DNA of 47,870 bases from Magnetococcales bacterium (GTDB taxonomy: Bacteria; Pseudomonadota; Magnetococcia; Magnetococcales; JADFZT01). Both the position numbers and the translations under genes were made by a program. A model generated the notes under the pieces. It did not search any database, was not told the origin of the DNA, and saw nothing but the letters and a program-made list of their open reading frames with translations. The stretch covers positions 1-47,870 of the forward strand of contig JADFZT010000035.1 in NCBI GenBank assembly GCA_015232395.1, in the 5' to 3' direction. Positions 8,998 through 17,847 of this stretch are shown piece by piece (position 1 is the stretch's first letter; each line of letters opens with the position of its first letter).

Positions 8998-11487
8998 ATG
9001 AGTGGTGGTGAGACGCTTCTGGGGCCGTTTCTGGTCAATCAGTATGGGGAACGCTATTTGCCCAGGATTAATGGGGAAATTTTTTCCAAAGATGGATCCG
9101 ACACCATTTTTCGCCGTCAATTTGGCGACTCTTTGGCCAAGGAGGATCATCTCTACCTTATTGTCGGCACGGACTCTGGCTTGTTTGTGCAATATATTTT
9201 GGACAAAGGTCTGCCCCTGGGCACCCGTTTTCTCTTTATCGAATTTCCCGAAATTATCGAGCGGTTGCAGGAGTGGCTTGATTTTGAATCGTTTCCCAAA
9301 AATCTCGCTATCGTTGCGCCGGACAAGTGGGAAGAGCAGGCTGCGGAATTTTCCCTCAAGGATTATTTTTATCTGCAACACATCGAGCGCCTGAAATCGA
9401 TGGCGGTGGTGGATGCCCACTATGACGCCTATCTGACTCTGCACAATGATGTTCAAGCGCGCATGACCCAATATAATATGGCCGTCAACATGGAGGTGGG
9501 CTCCAAGGTATTCATGATGAAGGGGCTGGAAAATCTCAGTGAAAATCGCACCCCCTCCACCGCTCTGAAAGATCTTTTTAAAGGCCAGACTGCTGTTCTC
9601 ATGGCGGGTGGCCCCTCCCTGGATGAATGTTTTCCCTGGGTAAAGGCCAACCGGGACAAGCTGGTGGTGCTGGCAGTCTCCCGTATCGCGCCCCAGCTGT
9701 TGCGGGAGGGGGTGGTGCCGGATCTGATTTTTTCCATCGATCCCCACACCATGATCTTTCACCAGTCCAAAGATATGTTGGCGTTCCACGAAGAGACCCT
9801 CTTCGTCAACATGTATCACGCCCATCCCGCCTTGGTGGGGCAGTGGCGGGGGCGTAGCGTCTATATGGGCAGCCTTTTTCCCTGGGAGACCGAACTCAAT
9901 CCGGACAACTATGTTTTCAGCGGTATCACCGTCTCTCACCAGGCCTTGGGGGTGGCGGTGAGGATGGGGTTTACCCAGCTGGTGTTGGGGGGATTTGATC
10001 TCTGCTTCAGCCGAGAGGGGTTTACCCACCTGAAGGGGAGTGTGGAGCGCGACATCGGGCCGTTTACCGAGTCCACTGAGCTGAGAGTGGAGACCAACGG
10101 TGGCTGGCAGGCGGAAACCCGCTACGATTTTTACAGCGCCATCCCCAGCATGGGGGTCATGGCTGAGGAAGCGGTGGTCGCGGGCTGTCGGGTGATCAAC
10201 CCTGCCCAAGGTGCGGCCAAAATTCCCCATGTGGAGCATCTACCCTGGGAAGAGGTGGCTCTGGAAAAACTGCCCCAGCCCCCCCGGGAGGTGCTTCGGG
10301 AAAAACTCCCCGAGGATCATCGGGAGAGCCGCCAAGCGCACTATGAGATGGTGGTGGGGGAGTTGCAGCGGGTTCGGGAGGAGGTGGAAAAAATCAAGGA
10401 ATTGACCGAGGAGGGGCTGGACTGCAATGCACGGCTTTTCGGACGCAAGGGAGAACTTCCTGATTTTAAATATAAAACCCGTATGGACGAGATCGAGGAG
10501 ATTCTCGATAATGAATATGGCGATATTTCAGCATTGGTTCGCAAATGGTCGGTTCGGGAATTTTTAAAGCTCTCCCGCCCGGACCGGGACCGGGAGTGGA
10601 GTGATGAGGAGATTGAGGAGACCGGTCGGCGCTATTATGAAAACTATTCCAAGAGTGCCGATGAGCTGATCAACCTCATGGGGGAGACGATTGAGCGGGT
10701 GGAAACACGCATGGAGGAGGAGCAGCGTGATCCGGACTATGAGCGCCTGGCTCGGCAGTGGCAAAAAGATGAACAGCCCGGGCGGATACATCTCTTTTTT
10801 GACCGCCAGGGGTGTGAGGTGGCCCAGTTGCCATCCCCTTGGGATGAGCGCTTTAGGGAGATTATGGCGGCCCATGAGGAACAGATGGCCGCCACCGAAA
10901 ACACCTATTCGGAGTTTTGCCTGCAGGATCAGGCGCAACCCGGGGCGGTCAAGTCGAAGGCTCTTACCCTCTATCGTCAGAAAAACATCCAAAAGCTCAA
11001 AGATTATCAGGAGGGGCTTGCTGAAAGCGGCATTGAAGGCAAGGAGCACTATGGCCACCTGATCCAGGGCTATATCGCCGAGCTGGAAGGAAATCTGGAT
11101 CGTGCCGTTCGTTGTTTCAGGCAGATTACCCTGGATTCCCTGATGCAGGAGGCGATGCAGCGCATTTTTTCCCTCTCTCTGCGCCAGAAGGATATGCTTG
11201 CTGCCATGGCCGTGGCCAAAAGATTGAGCAGCCGATCACCTTTATTCATCCCCTATTATGCCGACCTGTTGCGCCTTTCCGGGGATCGTGAGGGGGCGCT
11301 TGCGGTCTATTCCGACTATGTCAAAATTGTCAAAAAAGATTTCGTCACCCTGTTGAAGATCGGGCGGCTGAAGATGGAGATGAAAGATATTTCCGGGGCG
11401 ATGGCGGTGTTTAAGGAAATACTGGAAGAGGACCCGGACAACAAGGCCGCCAGGCTTTTTGTCGAGCAGCTGGCCAAGTTTGTCTGA
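8998..11487 (+). CDS. Maf-family motility accessory glycosyltransferase (MAF_flag10 / DUF115)
   Basis: About 829 residues. The central part carries the hallmark of the Maf / 6-hydroxymethylpterin pyrophosphokinase MptE-like domain: AVLMAGGPSLDECFPW, then LAVSRIAPQLLREGVVPDLI, FSIDPH, and LVLGGFDLCFS. Maf proteins transfer nonulosonic acids (pseudaminic or legionaminic) to flagellin in Campylobacter, Aeromonas and magnetotactic Magnetospirillum relatives. The C-terminal third is helical, rich in Glu/Lys, and ends in TPR-like repeats (about the last 100 residues). It starts the plus-strand pair with the sugar-nucleotide gene at 11506 (18-bp gap) and is divergent from the TPR-GT9 genes. Start: the open frame extends upstream into the divergent gene; ATG 8998 is the first Met outside the overlap, but its ribosome binding site is poor, so GTG 8989 or another start is possible. 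Confidence 0.85.
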   Translation: MSGGETLLGPFLVNQYGERYLPRINGEIFSKDGSDTIFRRQFGDSLAKEDHLYLIVGTDSGLFVQYILDKGLPLGTRFLFIEFPEIIERLQEWLDFESFPKNLAIVAPDKWEEQAAEFSLKDYFYLQHIERLKSMAVVDAHYDAYLTLHNDVQARMTQYNMAVNMEVGSKVFMMKGLENLSENRTPSTALKDLFKGQTAVLMAGGPSLDECFPWVKANRDKLVVLAVSRIAPQLLREGVVPDLIFSIDPHTMIFHQSKDMLAFHEETLFVNMYHAHPALVGQWRGRSVYMGSLFPWETELNPDNYVFSGITVSHQALGVAVRMGFTQLVLGGFDLCFSREGFTHLKGSVERDIGPFTESTELRVETNGGWQAETRYDFYSAIPSMGVMAEEAVVAGCRVINPAQGAAKIPHVEHLPWEEVALEKLPQPPREVLREKLPEDHRESRQAHYEMVVGELQRVREEVEKIKELTEEGLDCNARLFGRKGELPDFKYKTRMDEIEEILDNEYGDISALVRKWSVREFLKLSRPDRDREWSDEEIEETGRRYYENYSKSADELINLMGETIERVETRMEEEQRDPDYERLARQWQKDEQPGRIHLFFDRQGCEVAQLPSPWDERFREIMAAHEEQMAATENTYSEFCLQDQAQPGAVKSKALTLYRQKNIQKLKDYQEGLAESGIEGKEHYGHLIQGYIAELEGNLDRAVRCFRQITLDSLMQEAMQRIFSLSLRQKDMLAAMAVAKRLSSRSPLFIPYYADLLRLSGDREGALAVYSDYVKIVKKDFVTLLKIGRLKMEMKDISGAMAVFKEILEEDPDNKAARLFVEQLAKFV

Positions 11488-11505
11488 TTCCAAGGAAACC
11501 AATCG

Positions 11506-12705
11506 ATGTCCAAAGATCTTCTCAGTCGGGTTTTGGGTCGCGATGCCTCCCTTTTTGCCGAGGATATCGCGACCCATCAATCCCATCTTCGGGAAATCAT
11601 CACTGGCTCCCGGGTATTGATTCTTGGGGCGGCGGGTTCCATTGGTCAAGCTTTCGTCAAACAGGTGGTGGGTTATCAACCGGCGCTTTTGCATCTGGTG
11701 GATCCCAGTGAAAACAATCTGGTGGAGCTGGTGCGGGATCTAAGATCCTCGGTGCTGTCCGTGCCGGAGGCCTTTAAAACCGTAGCCATCGATCTGGGTT
11801 CTTCCTCTTTTGACCATTTTTTAAAAGCCTTTGGCCCTTACGACCATATCCTTAACTTTGCGGCTTTAAAGCATGTCCGCTCCGAGCGGGATCCCTATAG
11901 CCTGATGCGCATGTTGAACGTCAACGTCCGCTTTCTGGATCAACTGCTGGCCGGGCTTCGGGATCATCCCCCCCAGCGGTTTTTTTCGGTCTCATCAGAC
12001 AAAGCCGTACGCCCCCAAAGCCTGATGGGAGCCAGCAAGGCACTGATGGAAAAGGTGTTGTGGGACCATTCGGATCGGATTCATACCACCACCGCCCGCT
12101 TTGCCAACGTCGCTTTTTCCGATGGCAGCCTGCTCCATGGGTTTCGCTATCGCCTGGAAAAGGGGCAGCCATTGGCCGCCCCCAATGATGTCCGGCGCTA
12201 TTTTATTTCCCACCAGGAAGCGGGAGAGCTGTGTCTTCTGGCCTGTTTTTTGGGGGAGCGCCGGGATATTCTGTTTCCCGCCCAGGGAGAGGCTTTGCCC
12301 CCGGGGACTTTTTCAGAAATTGCCGAGCTGTTTTTGGAGAGCCAGGGGTATCGTCCCCGCCATTTTGAATCCGCCGAAGCGGCCCGGGCCTTCGCTGAAA
12401 CAAGAGATCCTTCCAGCCGTGAGTGGCCCTGTTTTTTTTCCCCCAGTGATACCACCGGTGAAAAACCCCTGGAGGAGTTTTATGAGCCGGGAGAGCGGAT
12501 CGATCTGGATCGCTATCGCACCATCGGGGTGTTGCACCAGCCGATTTTTAAAGAGAGGGAGGCACTTCGGGAGGCCCTCGAAGTGATAGCTGAAATTAAC
12601 GAATCGACTGATTGGTTTATTCCAGCTTTGGTAGAAGCGGTGAGATTGGCGGTTCCCGGTTTGCAACGGGAGGAAAAAGCCCACGATTTGGACCAAAAAA
12701 TGTAA
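11506..12705 (+). CDS. FlaA1/PseB/CapD-like nucleotide-sugar 4,6-dehydratase-type SDR
   Basis: A 399-residue extended short-chain dehydrogenase. The NAD-binding motif LILGAAGSIGQAF lies near residue 40, followed by ILNFAALKHVRSERDPY, which matches the conserved A-A-L-K-H-V of UDP-GlcNAc 4,6-dehydratases (PseB, FlaA1, PglF). The catalytic segment reads SSDKAVRPQSLMGASK, equivalent to the family's (T/S)DKAV..P...MGA(S/T)K, where Met replaces the Tyr of classical SDRs. It has no membrane part, as in the soluble short forms. It follows the Maf gene by 18 bp with a ribosome binding site (CAAGGAAACC), so the two are probably co-expressed and it may make the precursor of the sugar placed on flagellin. 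The exact substrate cannot be read from sequence. The C-terminal 130 residues are less typical of PseB than the core. Confidence 0.82.
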   Translation: MSKDLLSRVLGRDASLFAEDIATHQSHLREIITGSRVLILGAAGSIGQAFVKQVVGYQPALLHLVDPSENNLVELVRDLRSSVLSVPEAFKTVAIDLGSSSFDHFLKAFGPYDHILNFAALKHVRSERDPYSLMRMLNVNVRFLDQLLAGLRDHPPQRFFSVSSDKAVRPQSLMGASKALMEKVLWDHSDRIHTTTARFANVAFSDGSLLHGFRYRLEKGQPLAAPNDVRRYFISHQEAGELCLLACFLGERRDILFPAQGEALPPGTFSEIAELFLESQGYRPRHFESAEAARAFAETRDPSSREWPCFFSPSDTTGEKPLEEFYEPGERIDLDRYRTIGVLHQPIFKEREALREALEVIAEINESTDWFIPALVEAVRLAVPGLQREEKAHDLDQKM

Positions 12706-12807
12706 TTTATCGGTCATCCCCAAGTTAAAAGCTAGACCCGGGAGGCTGGATAGGTAGAATGATCAACAGGAATGTGGGGGGGGGAATAATGGAGACCAGA
12801 CTCGGTA

Positions 12808-14739
12808 ATGGATAAGACCCTCATTCTGGTAGTAGACGACGACCCCGCCATGCGGATTCCCATGCGTCACTTTTTGGCCCGGAGAGGCTATCAGGTGGCC
12901 GAGGCGGGGGACGGCGTTCAGGCACAGGAAGCCTTTCAAAAACAGATCCCCGATCTGGTGCTGATGGACGCCCACATGCCGGTGATGGATGGCTTTACCG
13001 CCACCGCCGAACTTAAATCCATGCCTGGGGGGGAGGATGTCCCCGTGGTGATGGTGACGGCGCTGGCCGATAGCGCTTCTGTGGAAAAAGCCTTCAAATC
13101 CGGTGCCGAGGAGTATGTTACCAAGCCCATCCACTGGGCGGTGCTGGCCCAACGTGTCGGGTTGCTTATCGAGCGCAAGCGCGCCGAGATGGCCCGGCGG
13201 GAGGGGGAAGCCCGTTTTCGTGCCATCACCGAATCCGCCAGTGACGCCATTATCTCCGGGGACGAGCAGAGCCGCATCACCTTCTGGAATCCCGGTGCCG
13301 AGTCCCTTTTTGGTTATACAGCCGAAGAGATTGTCGGCCAACCCATCCAACGCCTGATTCCCGAAAACCTGCGCGCAGCCCACGAAAAGGCCTACCAACA
13401 CGCCCTGGATACCGGGCGCACCTGGCTCTCCGGCAAAGCGGTGGAGATCATCGGCGTGCATCGGGATGGGCGGACCATCCCCATCGAAATTTCCCTCTCT
13501 ACCTGGCTTTTGGGTCAGCGTCGGCAATTTTCCGCCATCGTTCGGGATATCACCGAACGGGTGCAGGTGCGGGAGCGGGATGAGCGGGCCATGCAGTCCC
13601 AGATCGCTCTCAACGCCCTTCTGGAAACCGCTCTGGAACCCCTCTCCCTTTCCCAGCAGCTGAGGGTCTCTCTGGAGATTGTTCTATCGGTACCTTGGCT
13701 TGCCGTACAGTTCAAGGGGGCGATTTTTTTGATGGATGAGGAGAGCGGCAAGCTGAAAATGGCCGCGCAAAAAAATCTCGCTCCTCAACTACTTGAAAAG
13801 TGTGCCCTGGTTGCCCTCGGGCAGTGCCTTTGTGGTCAGGCCGCCGAGAGCCGAAAGACCGTTTTTTCCCACAACCTGGAGGATGAAAACCACACCATCC
13901 GCTTTGATGGGATGCAGCCCCACGGCCACTACTGCATGCCGATCATCTCCCGGGATAAATTATTGGGGGTGATCAACCTCTACCTGGTGGAAAACCACAG
14001 CCGCAACATCGAAGAGGATGCCTTCCTCACCACCATCTGCCACACCCTGGCAGCCATCATCGAAAGCCGTCGCATCGAGGAGCAACTCCAGAAGGCCCAC
14101 CAGGAGCTTTGGCAAACCCGACTGGATATCATTCATCGCCTGGGTATGGCTGCTGAATATCGCGATAACGATACCGGCATGCACATCATCCGCATGAGCC
14201 AGTTTGCGGCGGCCATCGGTCAGGCCGCAGGGCTCTCCTCAGAGCGATGCCAGGTGCTCCTGAATGCCACCCCCATGCACGACGTGGGCAAGATCGGCAT
14301 CCCCGATCACGTTCTCCTGAAGCCGGGGCGACTCACCGAGGGGGAATATAATCAAATCAAAAAACATCCCGTGATTGGCGCCAGAATGCTCCAGGGTCTC
14401 CATGTGGAACCCCTGGAAACGGCCTACCTGATCGCTTTGACCCATCACGAACGTTGGGATGGTGGAGGCTATCCCCACGGTTTGAGTGGTGAGGAGATTC
14501 CCATTGAAGGGAGAATCTGCGCCATTGCGGATGTGTTCGACGCCTTGACCAGCGTACGCCCCTACAAATCCGCCTGGAGCCCTGAAGCCGCTCTGGAGGA
14601 GATCGTACGCTGTTCGGGGACGTTTTTCGATCCAACCCTGGTGGAAGTGTTTAAAAAAATCTTCCCGGAGATTATCTCCATCCAGAAAGCCCACTGCGAC
14701 TCCCAGGCTGCAGGCAAGCGGGATGCCTCAGCTGCATAA
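12808..14739 (+). CDS. Response regulator REC-PAS-GAF-HD-GYP (c-di-GMP phosphodiesterase)
   Basis: A 643-residue cytoplasmic regulator. Domains in order: receiver (1-120) with phosphoacceptor Asp54 in LVLMDAHMPVMDG and the TKP Lys region near 110; PAS (about 138-255; SDAIISGDEQSRITFWNPG); GAF (about 270-415; CLCGQAAESRKT region); HD-GYP (about 440-620). The HD-GYP domain keeps the metal-binding His491-Asp492 in TPMHDVGKIGIPD, the HHERWDGGGYP box starting at His546, and DVFDALTSVRPYK, so it should be an active c-di-GMP hydrolase controlled by phosphorylation and by PAS/GAF ligands. It is flanked by non-coding DNA and seems monocistronic; no cognate kinase is adjacent, although the hybrid kinases nearby are candidates. 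The start at ATG 12808 has a weak ribosome binding site. Confidence 0.92.
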   Translation: MDKTLILVVDDDPAMRIPMRHFLARRGYQVAEAGDGVQAQEAFQKQIPDLVLMDAHMPVMDGFTATAELKSMPGGEDVPVVMVTALADSASVEKAFKSGAEEYVTKPIHWAVLAQRVGLLIERKRAEMARREGEARFRAITESASDAIISGDEQSRITFWNPGAESLFGYTAEEIVGQPIQRLIPENLRAAHEKAYQHALDTGRTWLSGKAVEIIGVHRDGRTIPIEISLSTWLLGQRRQFSAIVRDITERVQVRERDERAMQSQIALNALLETALEPLSLSQQLRVSLEIVLSVPWLAVQFKGAIFLMDEESGKLKMAAQKNLAPQLLEKCALVALGQCLCGQAAESRKTVFSHNLEDENHTIRFDGMQPHGHYCMPIISRDKLLGVINLYLVENHSRNIEEDAFLTTICHTLAAIIESRRIEEQLQKAHQELWQTRLDIIHRLGMAAEYRDNDTGMHIIRMSQFAAAIGQAAGLSSERCQVLLNATPMHDVGKIGIPDHVLLKPGRLTEGEYNQIKKHPVIGARMLQGLHVEPLETAYLIALTHHERWDGGGYPHGLSGEEIPIEGRICAIADVFDALTSVRPYKSAWSPEAALEEIVRCSGTFFDPTLVEVFKKIFPEIISIQKAHCDSQAAGKRDASAA

Positions 14740-14958
14740 GGGGGAATCCAGCCCTCTGGCAGCGACGCTCCCCCGCTTGGGCTTCCCTGTCAAAGCCGTT
14801 TTTTGTTCCTGCAAGCCATTTTGATCCTCTTACCTCTGATGGATCCCTTCCGCCGATCCTGATTTTTCTCTCGATGGCCATCTCTTGGTGCCTGATTTTA
14901 GTTTATTTCATCCAACAGCCCCTCTGATTTTGGCGGTTTTTCGCTGGTTGGAATAGGC

Positions 14959-15726
14959 TCAGAAATGGTTTCTCTTCTCCCTTAGAAAGGCAAAAACCGC
15001 TTCCGGTGGCTGCCCGGCCAGGTTTAAATGTCGGGCGAATTGGGGATCGTCACATCTGAGAAACGGATTGGACCGGCGTTCTCGGGCCATGGGTGTGGGG
15101 AGGGTGGGTTCGAGGTTGCGGGATTGGGTTTCCACTTGGGCCAGATGTTTCTCTATCTCTCTGGTCTCCCCTCCCAGCTCCAAGGTAAAACGCAGATTGG
15201 TTTCAGTATATTCATGGGCTGGAAAGAGCCACTGGGCTTCCTTTAGATCCCGCAATTTTTTCAGGCTGTCCCACATCATTTTGGGGTTTCCCTCAAACAT
15301 GCGGCCACAGCCGTGGCTGAAAATGGTATCCCCCACAAAAAGACAATCTTCGATCAGATAGGCGACGTGACCGATGGTGTGACCCGGTACCGAGAACACT
15401 TGGGCGGTTTGCTGACCCAGGTCGATATTTTGGCCGTCGGTGACCGGTTGATCCAGGGGGGGGAGGCGGTGGCGATCGGTTTCGCTGCCGATAATCCGTG
15501 CTGGGCTCTCCTGCTTGAGCCGGGCCACGCCCCCGGTGTGGTCGTTATGGTGATGGGTGAGCAAAATATGGGAGAGGGTGAGGTTTTGCTCCTGTAGATG
15601 TTCCAGTACCGGTTGGGCGGCACCGGGGTCGACTGCCCCGACTTGTCCGGGGCCGGTGGGAAAGAGCCAGATATAGTTGTCGCCCAGGGCATCGACCGGG
15701 GTGGTGGGGAGTCGGGGATGGGACAT
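14959..15726 (-). CDS. gloB: Hydroxyacylglutathione hydrolase (glyoxalase II)
   Basis: A 255-residue metallo-beta-lactamase-fold enzyme that hydrolyses S-lactoylglutathione to D-lactate and glutathione in methylglyoxal detoxification. The dinuclear metal motif THHHNDH is present (His58, His60, Asp62, His63), with the downstream metal His in GHTIGHVAY, the bridging Asp in the FVGDTIFSHGCGRMFEG stretch and the AHEYTETNLRF motif that binds glutathione. The length is standard. Start chosen at 15726 because a good AGGAG lies just upstream; the open frame could extend to 15810, but that part runs into the MITE-like element. The divergent methyltransferase at 16103 is a frequent neighbour of gloB in proteobacteria. 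Confidence 0.95.
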   Translation of the reverse strand: MSHPRLPTTPVDALGDNYIWLFPTGPGQVGAVDPGAAQPVLEHLQEQNLTLSHILLTHHHNDHTGGVARLKQESPARIIGSETDRHRLPPLDQPVTDGQNIDLGQQTAQVFSVPGHTIGHVAYLIEDCLFVGDTIFSHGCGRMFEGNPKMMWDSLKKLRDLKEAQWLFPAHEYTETNLRFTLELGGETREIEKHLAQVETQSRNLEPTLPTPMARERRSNPFLRCDDPQFARHLNLAGQPPEAVFAFLREKRNHF

Positions 15727-15780
15727 GGTGCTCTCCTGGTATGAATGGAACGATGGCGCGATTGGAGGGAGGTGGTTTAA

Positions 15781-15943
15781 CCTAAATCTGGCAGTTGGGC
15801 GTACGTACATGCCTCAGCCTCTTGATCCACCAAGCAAATCGGGAGAAAGTCTTGTGACCAATCAGGTGACAGCGATTTCTCCCAATTCACTATGCGAACC
15901 AATATTCTGCACCAGCCACATACGCCCAACTGCCGGATTTAGG
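15781..15943. mobile_element. MITE-like element, 163 bp, with 23-bp terminal inverted repeats
   Basis: The segment starts with CCTAAATCTGGCAGTTGGGC and ends with the reverse complement of the same sequence; the 23-bp ends (15781-15803 and 15921-15943) match at 22 of 23 positions. TTTAA occurs directly outside both ends (15776-15780 and 15944-15948) in the same orientation, fitting a 5-bp target-site duplication, although TTTAA is nearly palindromic, so the exact ends are uncertain by a base or two. The interior has no open frame long enough for a transposase, so movement would need a transposase in trans. It sits between the divergent gloB and methyltransferase genes. No second copy was seen in the window. 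Confidence 0.68.
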
Positions 15944-16102
15944 TTTAACGCATTCGGGCTGGACGAATCCCTTTCCTCTCCAAGGGCTGTAAGTTGGCAC
16001 GATCCTTTAATGTGTCTTACGGGATCTGGAAGGCTGCTACCGGTAGCCTCCCCATGGGATTGCTCTATCCATGAAAAACCCTCAACGCGTTTTTAAAATA
16101 CC

Positions 16103-16861
16103 ATGACCTTTGAAGCCATTCGATTGCAAACCTGGTATGCCACCCCTTTGGGGCAGGAAACATCCCGTCTGCTGGGGGATGCCATGGCGGGGTGGTTGGG
16201 GGAGCGAAAGGTGGAACGCACCTTCGGTTTTGGCTACACCCAGCCCTATCTCGACCGGATGCAGTATTGGACCGAAGGGTTGGTGGGGGCCTCTCCCGCA
16301 GAAATGGGTGTGGCTCCCTGGCCCAGATTTGGCGAAAACCGCATCGCCCTGGTGCGCCCCGACACCCTTCCTTTTGCTGACGAAAGCTTTGATCGGGTGG
16401 TGATGATCCACCTGCTGGAGGGGTCGCACTCGGCCAAAGTGACCCTGCGGGAGAGCTGGCGGATATTGCGTCCCGGGGGGCGGCTTTTGGTGGTGACCCC
16501 CAACCGGGGTGGATTTTGGGCCAGACGGGATGTGACCCCCTTTGGCTGGGGACGGCCTTTTTCTCCCCGGCAGCTTCAGGAGTTGCTCCAGGGGGGCTTT
16601 TTTTTGCTGCGCCAATCCCGCTATGCCCTTTTTTTGCCACCCCTTTCCGGGGAGCGTTGGATTAAGGCAGCCTCTGCCTGGGAACGGGCTGGAGAGCGTT
16701 GGTTTGCCCCTTTGGGGGGGGTGATTTTGTGTGAAGCGGAAAAGGTGGTCTATGCCACCACTCCGTTGACCAGTAGCAGTTCTGCCTTGGGGCGCCGCTC
16801 CATGCCGATGACGGTAACGGAAAATCGGGCAGGAAACAGGATCAAAAGGAGTAAACATTGA
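16103..16861 (+). CDS. gloB-linked class I SAM-dependent methyltransferase
   Basis: A 252-residue protein. The methyltransferase-11 pattern is visible as DTLPFADESFDRVVMIHLLE (post-motif II/III region) followed by ESWRILRPGGRLLVVTPN. Motif I is atypical: TFGFGYTQPYL stands where most members have an E-x-G-x-G loop, a form seen in the methyltransferases that commonly neighbour gloB in Alphaproteobacteria. The substrate is unknown. The stop overlaps the TTG start of xerD by 4 bp (TTGA), so the two are translationally coupled. An AT-rich stretch precedes the ATG at 16103, and no strong ribosome binding site is visible. Confidence 0.8.
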   Translation: MTFEAIRLQTWYATPLGQETSRLLGDAMAGWLGERKVERTFGFGYTQPYLDRMQYWTEGLVGASPAEMGVAPWPRFGENRIALVRPDTLPFADESFDRVVMIHLLEGSHSAKVTLRESWRILRPGGRLLVVTPNRGGFWARRDVTPFGWGRPFSPRQLQELLQGGFFLLRQSRYALFLPPLSGERWIKAASAWERAGERWFAPLGGVILCEAEKVVYATTPLTSSSSALGRRSMPMTVTENRAGNRIKRSKH

Positions 16862-17748
16862 CTGACGCTTATCTTATCCGTCGTTTTTTGGACGACATGC
16901 TGGTGGAGCATGGCTTGTCGGAAAATACCCTGGTGGCCTATCGAACCGACCTGGAAGGGCTGACCGGTTTTTTGGCCAAGCGGGCCAAGTCCATCTCTGA
17001 GGTGGCCCGGGAGGATCTGTCTGCGTGGCTTGGGGCTTTGGCCGGGGAGGGGTTGGCGGCGACTTCTGTGGCCCGAAAGCTGTCGGCGGTTCGGCGTTTT
17101 TTCAAATATTTGACTCTGCAAAAGGTGCGCAGTGACGATCCCACCCGACTTTTGGACTCTCCGAAGGCTCGGCGTCACCTGCCCCAGATTTTGAATGAAG
17201 CCGAAGTGGATTCGCTCCTCGCCTCCCCCGACCGAACGGCGGTCAGGGGGTTGCGTAATGCTGCGATGCTGGAGTTACTCTATGCCACGGGGTTGCGCGT
17301 GTCGGAGTTGGTCTCCATCCCCACGTATGGCATTGATCAGGAGTTTGGTTTTTTGCGGGTGACCGGTAAGGGGGATAAAGAACGGGTGGTGCCCATGGGG
17401 GAGGTGGCCGGGGAGTTGGTCGTCCGATACCAGCGGGAATCCCGCCCTCTCCTGCTGAAAGGCCGCCACGCCAATGCGCTGTTCCTGAGTAACCGGGGAC
17501 GGGCCATGACCCGGCAAAATTTTTGGTATATCATCCGGGATTATGCCCGGGAAGCGGGGATTTTAAAGCCCCTTTCCCCCCACCTGTTGCGCCACTCCTT
17601 CGCTACTCATCTATTGGATCACGGGGCGGATTTGCGTGCGGTTCAGATGATGTTGGGACATGCGGATATTTCCACCACCGAAATCTATACCCATGTGGCC
17701 CAGGAACGGCTGAAAAAACTCCATGGTCGCTACCATCCCCGGGGGTAG
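16858..17748 (+). CDS. xerD: Site-specific tyrosine recombinase XerD
   Basis: A 296-residue recombinase that, with XerC, resolves chromosome dimers at dif during division under FtsK control. The N-terminal SAM-like core-binding domain (about 1-90; LSENTLVAYRTDL, TSVARKLSAVRRFFKYL) is followed by the catalytic domain with the complete set: Arg147 (ATGLRVSEL), Lys171 (GKGDKERVVP), His242 and Arg245 (HLLRHSFATH), His268 (LGHADI) and nucleophile Tyr277 (IYTHV). The ending HGRYHPRG is XerD-like rather than XerC-like. TTG start at 16858, with AGGAG upstream, overlapping the methyltransferase stop. No dif site was recognised here. XerC is the alternative assignment. Confidence 0.92.
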   Translation: MTDAYLIRRFLDDMLVEHGLSENTLVAYRTDLEGLTGFLAKRAKSISEVAREDLSAWLGALAGEGLAATSVARKLSAVRRFFKYLTLQKVRSDDPTRLLDSPKARRHLPQILNEAEVDSLLASPDRTAVRGLRNAAMLELLYATGLRVSELVSIPTYGIDQEFGFLRVTGKGDKERVVPMGEVAGELVVRYQRESRPLLLKGRHANALFLSNRGRAMTRQNFWYIIRDYAREAGILKPLSPHLLRHSFATHLLDHGADLRAVQMMLGHADISTTEIYTHVAQERLKKLHGRYHPRG

Positions 17749-17847
17749 GTGGGGAGCTTAAGGGAGAGTGCCTGGAATGCATTTCGGGAAGAGGGAAGGT
17801 TGGGATGATGGCCAGGTTGGCAGTGGCAACATGACAAGGGATGGGCA

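Noticed and set aside
14740-14800. Terminator after the HD-GYP gene at 12808
   Set aside because: GGGGGA/TCCCCC can pair around a 24-nt loop, but the stem is short and no T-run follows.
15980-16010. Possible sigma-54 promoter (TTGGCACGATCC) before the methyltransferase
   Set aside because: The -24 part TGGCAC matches, but the required GC at -12 is absent; the same 13-mer near 36090 also lacks it.
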